Assembly: GCF_000340215.1 (NCBI RefSeq)
Contig: NW_006921532.1
Coordinates: forward strand, 6,476,550-6,540,549
DNA: 64,000 nt
Reading direction: 5' to 3'
Source: Pseudocercospora fijiensis CIRAD86
Lineage: Eukaryota; Ascomycota; Dothideomycetes; Mycosphaerellales; Mycosphaerellaceae
The notes below the pieces were generated by a model. The model was given only the letters and a program-made list of their open reading frames with translations. It ran no database searches and was not told where the DNA came from. This document shows positions 21,671-31,685 of this stretch, piece by piece (position 1 is the first letter of the stretch; every line of letters begins with the position of its first letter). A program made the position numbers and the translations under genes.

Positions 21671-23013
21671 ATGGCCTCCAGGTCTGGAAGCCGATATATC
21701 GAAGATGAGCCACATCAGCAGCGAGGCCTGGTCGCCGCCGTCAAAGTGCGTCGCAGTCTCATTTTGTGAAATGTCGCTGACATCTCTAGGCCGCCCTATT
21801 CCGCCCTATCGCTCCCTTCGTCTCCCGCACAGCTCTCCGCGCATACCTAACGACTTTCCTGGTGTTTTCGACGATATTCGTGCTCCTCGGATGCGCAATC
21901 ACAGCCTACATACTCTTCTACTGGTCGTATATCCCACGCATCGGCTTCGAGCGAACCATCCACCTCCAATTCGATAATGTCTACAAACATGCCACTGCCA
22001 AGAGAGCAGAACACCCTTATCCCTATGGAAGCGTGAATCTAGCTCCAGATCTGGTCGGCTTGCAAGGATACGATGTGGTTGTGGATCTGGTTATGCCGCG
22101 CACGCCAGAGAATCAAGATGCAGGCAACTTCATGCTGGAGGTCACAATGTATGCACAGGACGAAAGAGCTATCAACACGCCAGTCGGCATGAGCCCACTT
22201 GATGCCGCAAGACTTGGCCTCTCGCCCGCATCGACCACTCCGGATGCCAGCTCAATCTTGGCCATTTCGCGACGGCATGCTATCTTGCCATACCGCTCGT
22301 GGATGGTCGAACTGCTACATACCTTTTCAAGCCTGCCTTGGTACTTCTTCACTCTGCGTGACGAGACACACAAGCTCAGCATACCAGTTTTCGACAAAGT
22401 GGCTTTTGCAAAAGGCCGGCAGAACCTTCCTGCAACGCTGCAGCTTGAGATTCAGTGCACTCATACCCTACACGTCTACAATGCTGTCGTACGCTTCCGC
22501 GCACGATTCACCGGTCTACGCTGGATCATGTACAATCATCGTATCATTTCAGCCTTCGTCTTCATTACCTCATTCTGGATTACCGAGCTAATCTTCTTCG
22601 GTCTCGCATGGGCTTTGCTCTCGTTCTACTTTTCTTCCTCGCCAAAGCCGATCAAAGAGGAGCTGCGAGCCGGCAGGGACTCTGCAGGTGCCATCAAACA
22701 AGAAGCCGACGAGGACATGGAACCAGTCTTGTCTGATACCGAACGTCAATTCCCAACGCTGAAGGGCCAGGAGCCGTTGCGGTACAGTCGAAGCTCAACG
22801 TCTCGAATCAAGCAGGAATCAGATGTGGAGCCCGCGATACCTCTTGTCACGCCCGCAGCTGAGGCAGATGACGAGGACGAAGAAGACGTTGACTTTTTCG
22901 ATTCTGGCATTGGCACGTCTTTGGAATCGTCAAATCCCAGTCGGCGAGACAGCATACGAAGACGGCGAGGGAGGTTGAGCGGTCGAGCCGATGAAGATCA
23001 GAAAGCGTATTAG
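21671..23013 (+). CDS. seipin, lipid-droplet biogenesis protein
   Basis: An ER membrane protein that organises lipid-droplet formation at ER contact sites. I read two exons: 21671-21745 (25 codons, MASRSGSRYIEDE...) and 21790-23013, joined over a 44-bp intron (GTGCGT...CTGACATCTCTAG), giving 432 residues. Topology is classic for seipin: short cytosolic N-terminus, first membrane helix about 48-70, YIPRIGFER entry to the luminal beta-sandwich domain, and second helix about 278-306. The C-terminal cytosolic tail is long, acidic and Ser-rich, as in filamentous fungi. Without the intron the frame could only begin at a GTG (21862) inside the first helix. The family call is secure; the first exon rests on splice-site reading and the conserved run SRTALRAYL before the helix. 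Confidence 0.88.
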
Positions 23014-23673
23014 GAAGCACGGCACTACATCTTCGAAGCGGAGCCAGCACAAGACAGCAAGGCTGAGCACATTGGCACCCCAGACAAAGAGCGTCATTTC
23101 TGGAAGTTCATTGATTCGCTGGCGCATGAGACGGACAGCGAGAGCGAGGCGGTATGATGCCCTTATGACTTCCACAGACGTGTGTACTATCCCAGTGACA
23201 TATAGACCTAAGGACCCCCCGGGCGTGAGCCTAAAGCGTCCAAATGATTCATGAGTCGACGACATCTTTGACCTTCCGTGTGAAACGGGCTCTGGCAGCG
23301 ACCTTGCCCGTACTTCAATAACCATGGCCTTTCTGCTCGAACCTTTCCTTCGCTTGAAGCGACCCGTTTGCTGCGCAGTGTTGAGCGCACGACTTCATCC
23401 AGGCCTCGAGTTCACCGCAAAGCTCTCGGCTTTCAGGCTTGAGGCGGCCAAAGTCGCCATTCTTCCTATGCTCTGAGTCCAGGCGACCAATGCGTCTGAC
23501 ATAAGAAAGTTTCATTCGACTATCCAGCTCGACTTGATTTCGAACCCTATTAGTATCTCTGCAGATCTGGATCGGAGTTTCGCTTTGTGCCTCCCGACAA
23601 AGGCAATCTGATAAATTGGACCTGTTGGAATCAGGCGTAAGAGATCTGGTTACACCAGTGGTGATTTTTGAAG
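23014..23673. other. intergenic, seipin 3' flank
   Basis: Normal-composition DNA leading into the repeat block at about 23670. A 66-codon minus-strand ORF (23315-23515) looks moderately protein-like (LCGELEAWMKSC) but has no partner exon I can find. It could be the remnant of a gene cut off by the repeats. Confidence 0.4.
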
Positions 23674-23914
23674 TGGATTAGGTCAGTACGTCTACCCGGA
23701 GTAACTATACCCTCTTTACTTCCTCTGCAACTTGTATTGTAGCTAATTTAAGCTAGTCGGCGCACGCGCAAGGACAAGCCTAACCCGGTAGACGAGTCCT
23801 TACGCCTAAGGAATTACGATGTAGTCTGTTATTAGATAATATATTCTGTATATTAAAACCCTTATAGGCGTACAGACCTAATCTGCTTTAAAAACTACTA
23901 CTACTACTATATAT
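23674..23914. repeat. direct repeat A (probable outer LTR), RIP-mutated
   Basis: About 240 bp matching 26466-26686 along its length, for example AAGCTAGTCGGCG, GTAGACGAGT, CTGTTATTAGATA and AAAACCCTT in the same order. Differences are largely CA/TG versus TA. The ends are too diverged for me to fix precisely, and I find no convincing target-site duplication. The pair probably represents the LTRs of an outer element into which the small LTR element at 24670 later inserted. Confidence 0.55.
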
Positions 23915-24416
23915 AGGTAAATAGATATATCTATAAATACTTTCTAGATTCTAGTACGATCCTAGCCTAATCCTAGTAACTAGTTTTAAACCGAAGATAG
24001 AGTACTATACTACTATACTACTATAGTATCGAATTAATCTTAACTGCCTATAGCTTCTATCCCTATCGCTAACGAGTTAGCGACGAAGCTATAGATATAG
24101 AGTAAGAGATTACTATATCGCGTTCTAGTAAAGTAAAGTATACTTATTCTCTAGAAGTTCTACTAATATTACTCCTTACTCGTACTATACTACTATTATT
24201 TGAGAATATCGCCCTCCTTACGGTATTAAGTACTATAGCTTAAGCTACGAACCTTAGTACTAATAAAGTAGAAGTAAGGTATCTACCTACCTGTATCCTT
24301 CTTTATAATATAGCCCTTCTTAATAATATTATATAACTAGTATAAAGACGACAAAGATTGCCTAGGATAGTATATATTAACTACCTAAGAAGAATTTATT
24401 ATTTACCTTATCGGTA

Positions 24417-24460
<44 letters not shown>
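24417..24460. repeat. (TC)n microsatellite
   Basis: A nearly perfect TC dinucleotide run of about 40 bases inside the RIP-mutated repeat block. Confidence 0.9.
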
Positions 24461-24464
<4 letters not shown>

Positions 24465-24669
24465 TATCTAGGAAGTAGAAGCGATATATAAACGTCGGAA
24501 GCTAAATCGCATATCTATATATAAACTCGTATTCTTTATCGCTAAGTGCTTACCGACGTCCTATCTCTATCTATCTAATCTACTAGAAGAAAATACTATT
24601 AATAGCTAAGATTTCGATATCGTTATATTTACGAGCTAATAGATAGTACCTATAGCTTTCTTCTAGCTA

Positions 24670-24801
24670 TGTTACGGCAGCTACAAGCTAGCCTATAAGG
24701 CATACCTTCCGTAGGCGTACGAGGTGTACATACCTTCCGATAGGGACCTAGAGAGATAGATAATACATTAACCTAGCCGACTACCTTGTTCCTTCGTAAC
24801 A
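24670..24801 (+). repeat. 5' LTR of the small element
   Basis: 132 bp with TG...CA ends intact. The less mutated of the two copies. Confidence 0.88.
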
Positions 24802-25169
24802 ATTAGTAGCACTACTAGGTTAAGAACCTTTCGATTCGTTAAGCGTACCGAATACGCGAGACGAACGATATATAAAAAACAGCCCTCCGAATATACAAAA
24901 AACAGCCCTCCGAATAGAAGAACTTCTGTATAAAAATAATAACAACAACGAGAACCGCTCTCTCTACGTACGCTACGACGCATACCGGAATAAGCAGCCT
25001 ACGGTATACTATCGAGAAAGACGCCTAAATAGCTCTTACTATACGCGACTATCTCTAAGCCGGATAATAGTAGGAATAGCGGAATAGCTATAAGAACAAG
25101 ATATATACTATCCGGCGCTACTTAAGGCGCTACAATAGCGACGTATAGTACTACAATAGAGACCGAGGC

Positions 25170-26200
25170 TATAATAGCGAGACTAGCTACTATAGATCGA
25201 GTAGGTCGAAGAGTTAGATAAGTACTAGGTATATAAACTCGAGTAGCTATACTAGCTAGACGACCTTAACGACCCGTATAAGCCTAGCCGGCGGTATAAG
25301 CCTAAGCAGCTATATAGGCCTAAGTAGCCTAACGAGCCGTACGAGAACGAGCCGGACTAGTAGTATAAACCTAGGTAGGGGTACGAGCTCGACGAACTAT
25401 AGGCTAAAGAGCCGTACGAGCCTAACGAGCTTAACGACCCGTACGAGCCTAGCCGGCGGTATAAGCCTAAGTAGCTATATAGGCCTAAGCAGCCTAGCGA
25501 ATCTAAGCGGTCCGATACGTACGCGACTAAAGAGCTATACGAGAACGAGCCGGATTAGTAGTATAAACCTAAGTAGGAGTACGAGCTTAACGAGCCGTAT
25601 AAGCCCGATAAAGAGTAGTACGAGCTTAACGAGCCGTACGAGCCTAACGAGCTAGATATACTTAAGAACGCGACTAGCGAGCGCGCGACGACTAGATAGC
25701 CTAACGGGCTTAAAGAGCCTAGTAAGCCTAAAGAGCCTAGATAGCCTAGCAGGCTTAAAGAGTAGTACAAGCCTAAAGGGCCTAGCGAGCCTAACGAGTA
25801 CTACGAGCCTAATAAACAATATAACGAGCTTAACGAGCCGTACGGGCCTAACGAGCTTAACGAACTATACGAGCCTAACGGGCTTTAAGAGTAGTACGAG
25901 CTTAACGAGCCGTACGAGCCTAACGAGCCGTACGAGCCTAACGAGCCGTACGAGCCGTACGAGCCTAAGCAGCGATACTAGCCTAAAGGATACGATACGA
26001 CTAAGCCTAAGAGGATAGACAAGCCTTTTCTACGTACGAGGAAGACCCTCTATTATATACGCTAGAATAGCCGTTAGCGCTAGAATAGCCGTTAGCGCCT
26101 AAATAGCTATTACCGCCCGAATAGCCGTTAGCGCTATAACGGATAGCGCTTCCGTTACTAAATAACGACTTCCGAGACTACGGATATCGCCGTAGTAGTA
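25170..26200 (+). pseudogene. Pro/Glu/Asn/Tyr-repeat reading frame inside the small LTR element
   Basis: One plus-strand frame reads as variants of the short repeat PNEPYEPNEL, with related pieces such as SRRYKPKQLYRPK, over several hundred bases. Nearly all interruptions are TAG codons at places where neighbouring repeats have CAG or CAA, as expected from RIP acting on CpA. The other frames are far more broken. After about 26040 the repeat changes to an Asn/Ser/Arg type (NSR). A gag-like or otherwise structural low-complexity protein is possible, but I recognise no known domain. The DNA is also a minisatellite, so some of the frame regularity follows from repetition alone. Confidence 0.5.
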
Positions 26201-26312
26201 TAGCCGCGACGACTCGTACGGAGACAACGTATAGAGACAATAAGGACATAGCGATACAATGCTTATATAAGCGACCTAGTATGTCGCCTTTGTTCTATTT
26301 AGACGGGAGTGT

Positions 26313-26444
26313 TATTACGGCAGCTATAAGCTAGCCTATAAGGCATACCTTCCGTAGGCGTACGAGGTATATATACCTTCCGATAGGGACCTAGAGAGAT
26401 AGATAATATATTAACCTAGCCGACTACCTTGTTCCTTCGTAATA
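26313..26444 (+). repeat. 3' LTR of the small element
   Basis: 132 bp, same length as the left LTR. Its terminal dinucleotides have become TA at both ends through RIP. Confidence 0.88.
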
Positions 26445-26465
26445 AGCTATACTTTACCTATTAAG

Positions 26466-26686
26466 TAGATCGGGTCCGTATATCTCCCGAGGATAGTAAT
26501 TTTCTATTTACTTCCCCTAAGAACTATATTATAGCTGCTTAAGCTAGTCGGCGTACGAGTAAGGACTAGCTTAACTCGGTAGACGAGTTCTTAGGCCTAG
26601 CTATGTAGCCTGTTATTAGATATCCTATATATCAAAACCCTTGTAGACGCACGGACCTAGTCCACTTTAAAAAACAGCGCTATACA
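26466..26686. repeat. direct repeat B (probable outer LTR)
   Basis: The partner of repeat A at 23674, in the same orientation. Normal gene-bearing DNA resumes immediately after it. See repeat A for the shared sequence and the uncertainty over the ends. Confidence 0.55.
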
Positions 26687-26837
26687 TAGCCTTGTCCGGA
26701 CATGGTAGTAATGATATCCTTGCAACCAATTGGCTCGTAATGCCATTCGACAACATTTTTGTCAACAATCATCACCAAGAGTCTTGACTCCATGTGCTTA
26801 CCTCCTAAATGTCTCATCCGGTGCGATGTCCACCTCT

Positions 26838-29357
26838 TCAGAGCGGGCCACCAGTCCCTGTCCTCAATCTCGTCTTCAGCCGTCTTACCACACCTCCGTC
26901 ACCTCTCGCGATGCCATCTCTGACCTGCTTTCTCTTAGCCGCTCTCCTCTGCTCGATTTCGCCTTGACTAATGCCAGCAAAGCCACCTCTTCGTCTGAAG
27001 CAGACCTCCATGAGCGCATTGCAGTCGAGCATGCTTCTAGGTATCGTCTGTACGACCTGAAAGATCTCCATCGGATCACTGACTTTCAAAATCTGAGATT
27101 CTGCAGCTTTGAAGATGGCAAGAGCTACTCGGAAAATGGTTTTGGAGCCTTCGAAGAAGAGGCAATCCCAAACTCGAAGGACACTTTCGATGGGTAGGGT
27201 GCCGACGAAGAGCGACATGAACCATGCTGTCGTTGCAAGAGAAATGGTGGGTAGTCTCAGGCCACCTATGCCACCTGCGACGTTGGCGGCGGCGGCGATG
27301 CCGTGAGCACTGCTGTCCTTTTTGTCATCGAGCTTATTCCAAATAGATGGTAGAGTGTCGCGAATGAAAGACATTAGGACGCTGATGTCGATATTCGCGC
27401 CTTCAAGCGCTACGCCGTGGGTACCTGGAAGGTGGATCGATGTGACCAGGTTGAGAAGGATCAAGGTCTTGGCTTCATTCTCATCGAGAAAGAGCAGTAG
27501 AAGGCCAGCGATGAAGTTGAGAGATTGGCAATAGCCAATGTGCGGGTTCTGGACCGCAAAGCATTGGAGCACTCGGCGAAGCTTCTGAATGATGGGAACT
27601 TCGGGTTCCTTGGTCTTGCGGTTGCGCTTCTTCTTGCTGTCAGGTGAGCTGTCGGCGGTCTCTTCCGCACCCTCACCTCCACCAGCTCCAGCTTGTGCAT
27701 CATTCATCGTTGCCGGATCTGGCTTGAAGCGCACGTTGTCAGGAAATGTTCTATGGAGATCGCGCTCGATATGCTCGCGATCGTTGTCGGTGAGTTCTCC
27801 GTCTTCGACTCTTACGAGGAGATCTTCGTACAAAGTCGGGTGCTTGGCGTACAAGCGTGGTCCGCCAGCATACCAAAACCATGCAGCTCCACGAAACTCA
27901 GGCGGTATGCCTTTCCTCACATAGCGCTTAGCTTTTTCGCTCTTCGTCGGGAACCTCACAGCGCCTTCGATTGACAGCCCATACTGCTTCATCCATGCGT
28001 ACCACTTCTTTCTTCGCCTCTCGATATGCTCACTGTAGCCTCTATCCCACGTATCGTACTGCTCGAGTGAAATATGATGTGATTCCTTCTTAAAGCCATA
28101 GCGATCTCGTGGTACATCGGCTGCGGGTGCTGAAGGCACTGCAGGTCGTGCATCGGCGAGCTTTCCAGTAACTATGTGCACAGACGTGAGTGACTTTGCA
28201 TCCTTGGCCGGTGGTGGAGGACCGCGCGATGGAGATGGACTTAGACCTCTCTGTTGAGTCCTTGGCGCGCCGAGAATGAGGACACTAGCACTCTGTGAAC
28301 GGCGATGCGCAGCATTCGGCCTCTTCGGAGGAGACATGCCATGTTTCGGCATGCTTGAAGGTCGTTCCAGTTGTAACGAGCGTCTAGCTCTGTCGTCCAG
28401 ACTGTTCTTCGCAGTCTCATCTGTAGAATGTATGCTTCGCACCTCCATACTAGGGCGGGCGCTACTGTCAAATCCATCTTCATACATGCCCAACACATCA
28501 TCCACGCTCATATCAATGTCCGTTAATCTGCCACCATCATCATAATCTTCCCGGCCTATCTTAACATATTCGCTATTGGAGGAGACGCTAGTATGCGTGG
28601 TCTGAGTCGTAAGCACGCTACTTGCATGTCCATAACTTGAATGACTCGTCAATGCACTCCGAAATGAGTCCCGCATTTCCCCGTTCGGCACATTGGTTCT
28701 GCGAAACGGCGAGCCGAAATCTGGAGTAAGAGTGCCGTTGACGTCTGCAAATTTGTTGGACTTGCCAGACATGCGTTGCCTGAGATTCCTGATCCCATCG
28801 CCAACGCTCTTGCTATGCCTCAAGCCCCTGCTCTTTTTGATCGGTGAGCCGGTATCAGCGGATTGTGGATACAGTGGGCTTGAGGGCGGTCGTGGTCCAG
28901 TATAACTGGCTGTCGTTGCAGCGCGTTGAGGCGATTTCCCAGCATATTGTAATATGGGTTGCTGAGTCTCCAACAATCCCACTGCATTCTTAGGTCGTCT
29001 TGGCTCGCGTCCAGCAAAGGCGTGTTCTGAGCTCGCAGTAAAGTCGTTGACGATTGGCGAAGGTAGTATCGGGCTAGGATTAAAGCCTCTGATGTTCTCC
29101 CTCTCTTTCTCCTGGGCCGGAGTGAATATGGGCTTGAGAATGCTACGCTTCTGACTCTGCATTCGATTCGCAGCCGAGCTCTTCCTCAACGGCAGATGCG
29201 GTTGGGGTGCAGGCAGATCTCTCGGCGTTTCTACTCGGCTGGCATATTGAGGATGTCCAGTCGGGAGCGGATTGTCCATAGCCTCCTTGATGGCCTCGGC
29301 GACTGAGAGCGTATGTTCTGGCTGCCATGGTGCTGCTATATGCTCAGTATTCGACAT
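26838..29357 (-). CDS. TBC-domain Rab GTPase-activating protein
   Basis: A GAP that accelerates GTP hydrolysis on a Rab GTPase in membrane trafficking. I take Met at 29357 (MSNTEHIAAPW) as the start, giving 839 residues; the frame is open 63 codons further upstream but that stretch is not protein-like. The N-terminal half is long, Ser/Pro-rich and probably disordered. The TBC domain spans about 481-765. It carries KGIPPEFRG at its start, the arginine-finger motif IERDLHRTFP (about 530-539), the glutamine-finger motif YCQSLNF (about 609-615, normally YCQGMN) and the helix RVWDCLFFEG. A charged insert (GGGEGAEETADSSPDSKKK, about 560-578) splits the domain, as in several fungal TBC proteins. The Rab substrate cannot be told from sequence alone. 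Confidence 0.9.
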   Translation of the reverse strand: MSNTEHIAAPWQPEHTLSVAEAIKEAMDNPLPTGHPQYASRVETPRDLPAPQPHLPLRKSSAANRMQSQKRSILKPIFTPAQEKERENIRGFNPSPILPSPIVNDFTASSEHAFAGREPRRPKNAVGLLETQQPILQYAGKSPQRAATTASYTGPRPPSSPLYPQSADTGSPIKKSRGLRHSKSVGDGIRNLRQRMSGKSNKFADVNGTLTPDFGSPFRRTNVPNGEMRDSFRSALTSHSSYGHASSVLTTQTTHTSVSSNSEYVKIGREDYDDGGRLTDIDMSVDDVLGMYEDGFDSSARPSMEVRSIHSTDETAKNSLDDRARRSLQLERPSSMPKHGMSPPKRPNAAHRRSQSASVLILGAPRTQQRGLSPSPSRGPPPPAKDAKSLTSVHIVTGKLADARPAVPSAPAADVPRDRYGFKKESHHISLEQYDTWDRGYSEHIERRRKKWYAWMKQYGLSIEGAVRFPTKSEKAKRYVRKGIPPEFRGAAWFWYAGGPRLYAKHPTLYEDLLVRVEDGELTDNDREHIERDLHRTFPDNVRFKPDPATMNDAQAGAGGGEGAEETADSSPDSKKKRNRKTKEPEVPIIQKLRRVLQCFAVQNPHIGYCQSLNFIAGLLLLFLDENEAKTLILLNLVTSIHLPGTHGVALEGANIDISVLMSFIRDTLPSIWNKLDDKKDSSAHGIAAAANVAGGIGGLRLPTISLATTAWFMSLFVGTLPIESVLRVWDCLFFEGSKTIFRVALAIFKAAESQILKVSDPMEIFQVVQTIPRSMLDCNALMEVCFRRRGGFAGISQGEIEQRRAAKRKQVRDGIARGDGGVVRRLKTRLRTGTGGPL

Positions 29358-30413
29358 GGCGATATCCTCGACTCCACTCCGCCCACCGCCGACAAACGGT
29401 TCCGGTAGCACCACGACCGACCGTCTGTCAATCTCCGAAGGCCGCAAGCGCGCCTGTATGTAGCACACAGCGCTCTTGGGGCTTGAGCTATTGTCTGTCG
29501 TGCAACGTGAAACAGACGCGCGAAAGCAGCGCGATGTCAGATGCACACTGCTTCAACCAGGACTTCCACATTCTGCTGTCACCGATTGCTTGTTTCTGCC
29601 ACGTTCCCAACTCTCCGACGTCTCTTCGCGCATGCGTCTTCCTCTTGCCTTGCCTTGGTATGTGCCAACAACAACTTCTCCAAGTCTGGTCTGGTACAAG
29701 TCTGGTCTGGTAATCTCCTGCTCCCTCAAATCCTGGCAAGGTTGCTTCGTCCAGACCGGCCTCCCGATACGGTCCCGATACGGCGAGAGCAAAGCCAGCA
29801 ATATAACTTCTATACAACAAGATGTATTCTCCGCCTCGGAGGAGCGTCCTGCAGTAGCAACAACATAAACCTTTCTTGCTTCATGCACGCTGCCCAGCTC
29901 GTTGTTTGAGCTGCTGTGGCCGAGTCATGATCCTTTGACTGGAAGTGGTATGGTGCTCTGTCCGGGATGTGCTTCCGGCCGATTGGAAGGCGACCGGGGA
30001 AGCATAACTTTAAATTGCGTCGGCCAAGTTCGGGGCCACATGAGGTATATACGAGAAGAAGACATATAGCAGTCGACATATAAGGAGAATAGATAGAATG
30101 GAAAGTCGAGATCAATGGATTAGGGGGCGGCGGATAGTGCGCCGGCCTCCACGACGTTACGTGGCCTGGCATCATCTGGAACCCTGGTCAATCTCGCTCG
30201 GAGAGATCACTCGAAATCAGGCTGTTGTTTGTGGCATCGTATGTGCAGCACTGGTAATACCGCAGAAACAATTGGCAAATGTTCTATCCTTCCGAACTCC
30301 TCTCGCTATGCCTGGATGTCTGCCGAATGAGCGCATGTCCTTGTAACCACAGATACCCCGTGCTCTCGATCTTGCTCTGCTCTCCAGGATTTCCGACGAC
30401 AGCGCAGGGACCT
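29358..30413. other. intergenic between the Rab-GAP and E2 genes
   Basis: Contains the Rab-GAP promoter and leader (from 29358) and the 3' flank of the E2 gene (to 30413). ORFs on both strands are short and overlapping, and I see no gene. A direct TCTGGT-containing decanucleotide duplication occurs near 29690-29710. Confidence 0.5.
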
Positions 30414-30927
30414 CTACTTTCCACCTGCATATTTCTGCACCCAGTCCTTTGCGTTCTTCTCATAGCTCTTGTAGTCGTTCTTGAACTGGTCTGCGATACC
30501 AGTCTCAACCGCATCATCTGGCTGGGGAGCCTCCAGCACCTTTCTAACAAGCATGAGCACCTCCTTGATCTTGTTCGGCGGCTTCCACTCCTCAGCCTTC
30601 AGCATGCCCAAGCACATGGCTCCACGCTCATCGTTGGTGACGTTCGGATGGTAGATCTTGGTACGGAAGGAGACGACTGGTGGCTTGAATGGGTACTCCT
30701 TGGGAAGTGTAACCTGGATGTGGAACTTGCCGCCAGCATAGATTGATTCTGGTGGGCCTTCCATGTGTGCATCCCACAGGTTCATGTCATCGTCTTTCGC
30801 GAGCGAGATGGTGCAGCCAGTCGGCGGGCTCTGCTGGATCTCTGCGAACTCCTGGACAAGTATCAGCACTGGACCGCGCGGTAGTGTCTTGTTTGCTCAC
30901 CTTCATAATCCTCTTGTTGCCTGCCAT
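30414..30927 (-). CDS. ubiquitin-conjugating enzyme E2
   Basis: Carries activated ubiquitin as a thioester and passes it to substrates with an E3 ligase. Two exons on the minus strand: 30901-30927 (MAGNKRIMK) and 30414-30851, separated by a 49-bp intron (GTGAGC...TGCTGAT...CCAG). The protein has 154 residues, exactly a minimal E2 fold. The HPN motif lies at 77-79 and the active-site cysteine is Cys89 (GAMCLGML). The C-terminal half (WKPPNKIKEVL, PQPDDAVE) resembles the fission yeast Ubc14 / UBE2L-like group more than Ubc4, but the subfamily is tentative. The nine-residue first exon would be missed by an ORF search. Confidence 0.92.
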
Positions 30928-31685
30928 CTCGGATGATTGCTAAACTTCCTGATGATGGAAGGGACGGCAGCGTGTTATGTGAAATGTCGACGAGGCTGAA
31001 GTGAGCTGGCTAAGGACTGCAGGAAGTGAGGTCAAGGAAAGGTCTCGTGCTTGCCTGAATGCTTGGTCTCTAAGACACCGTCCTCGCATGTGATGGAGGC
31101 GGATGGCACCGATGGAAGCAGCTTGAAGCAGCTTGATGAAAGTCCTTGGTGCCTGACTCAACCCAGTGTTTGGGCCTGCAGCAAACGCGGCTCCACTTCG
31201 TTCATCATCAGCCCGCTTCGTGCAGTGCCCCTCCTTCGCCCTGATTACGAGGCTATCTATGCATGCCCACTTCTGCATACTTCATCACACTCCAGCTGCT
31301 GCGGTCGATACAGCGACGGGACTTGGCTGCACACTCTGTTTGTTTGCTTTGTGTTTGGGCACCAAGCCAGAATGCCGCTCACGTGCTGTCACTTGCGTTG
31401 CCTTGCCTACTCGGCAGCATATGCAGGGCTACCCAGACGCCGCAAGCGCGGGGCGCCAACGAGCACACTATATAGTGAGCGCCTCCCTCGTGCTCCTCTT
31501 CCGCCTGGCACCGCTGCAGACAATTCCTCAGGTCCGCGTAGACTTCGCCACGAAGCTCTTCGCGTTACTTCCAAAGCACCGCGCGCCGATCCCTATAACA
31601 CCTCAACATTCGCTCTTTTTCGCCACCTCGAACCCCGAACTCCATCACTCGTTTGGGAAGAGTCGTGCTTCGGTCCGCCGTCACC
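30928..31685. promoter_or_regulatory. divergent intergenic region between E2 and BTB genes
   Basis: The two genes point away from each other, so both promoters lie within this 0.76 kb. Long overlapping frames on the plus strand run through it, but they have no motif and I read them as chance. No clear TATA box or CT-rich element stands out. Confidence 0.5.

Larger units (their letters stand above)
24670..26444 (+). mobile_element. small non-autonomous LTR retrotransposon, complete with target duplication
   Basis: A 1,775-bp element bounded by two 132-bp LTRs (24670-24801 and 26313-26444) and flanked on both sides by the 5-bp target duplication AGCTA (24665-24669 and 26445-26449). The left LTR starts TGTTAC and ends GTAACA, the short inverted ends typical of LTR elements. 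The LTRs differ at six positions, every one CA to TA or TG to TA in the right copy. Just inside the left LTR, TTAGTAGC may be a RIP-altered TGGTAGC primer-binding site for initiator Met tRNA. A purine stretch AGACGGGAG precedes the right LTR. No reverse transcriptase is present. The interior holds one repetitive reading frame, described separately. It sits inside the outer direct-repeat pair, so it is a nested insertion. Confidence 0.88.
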
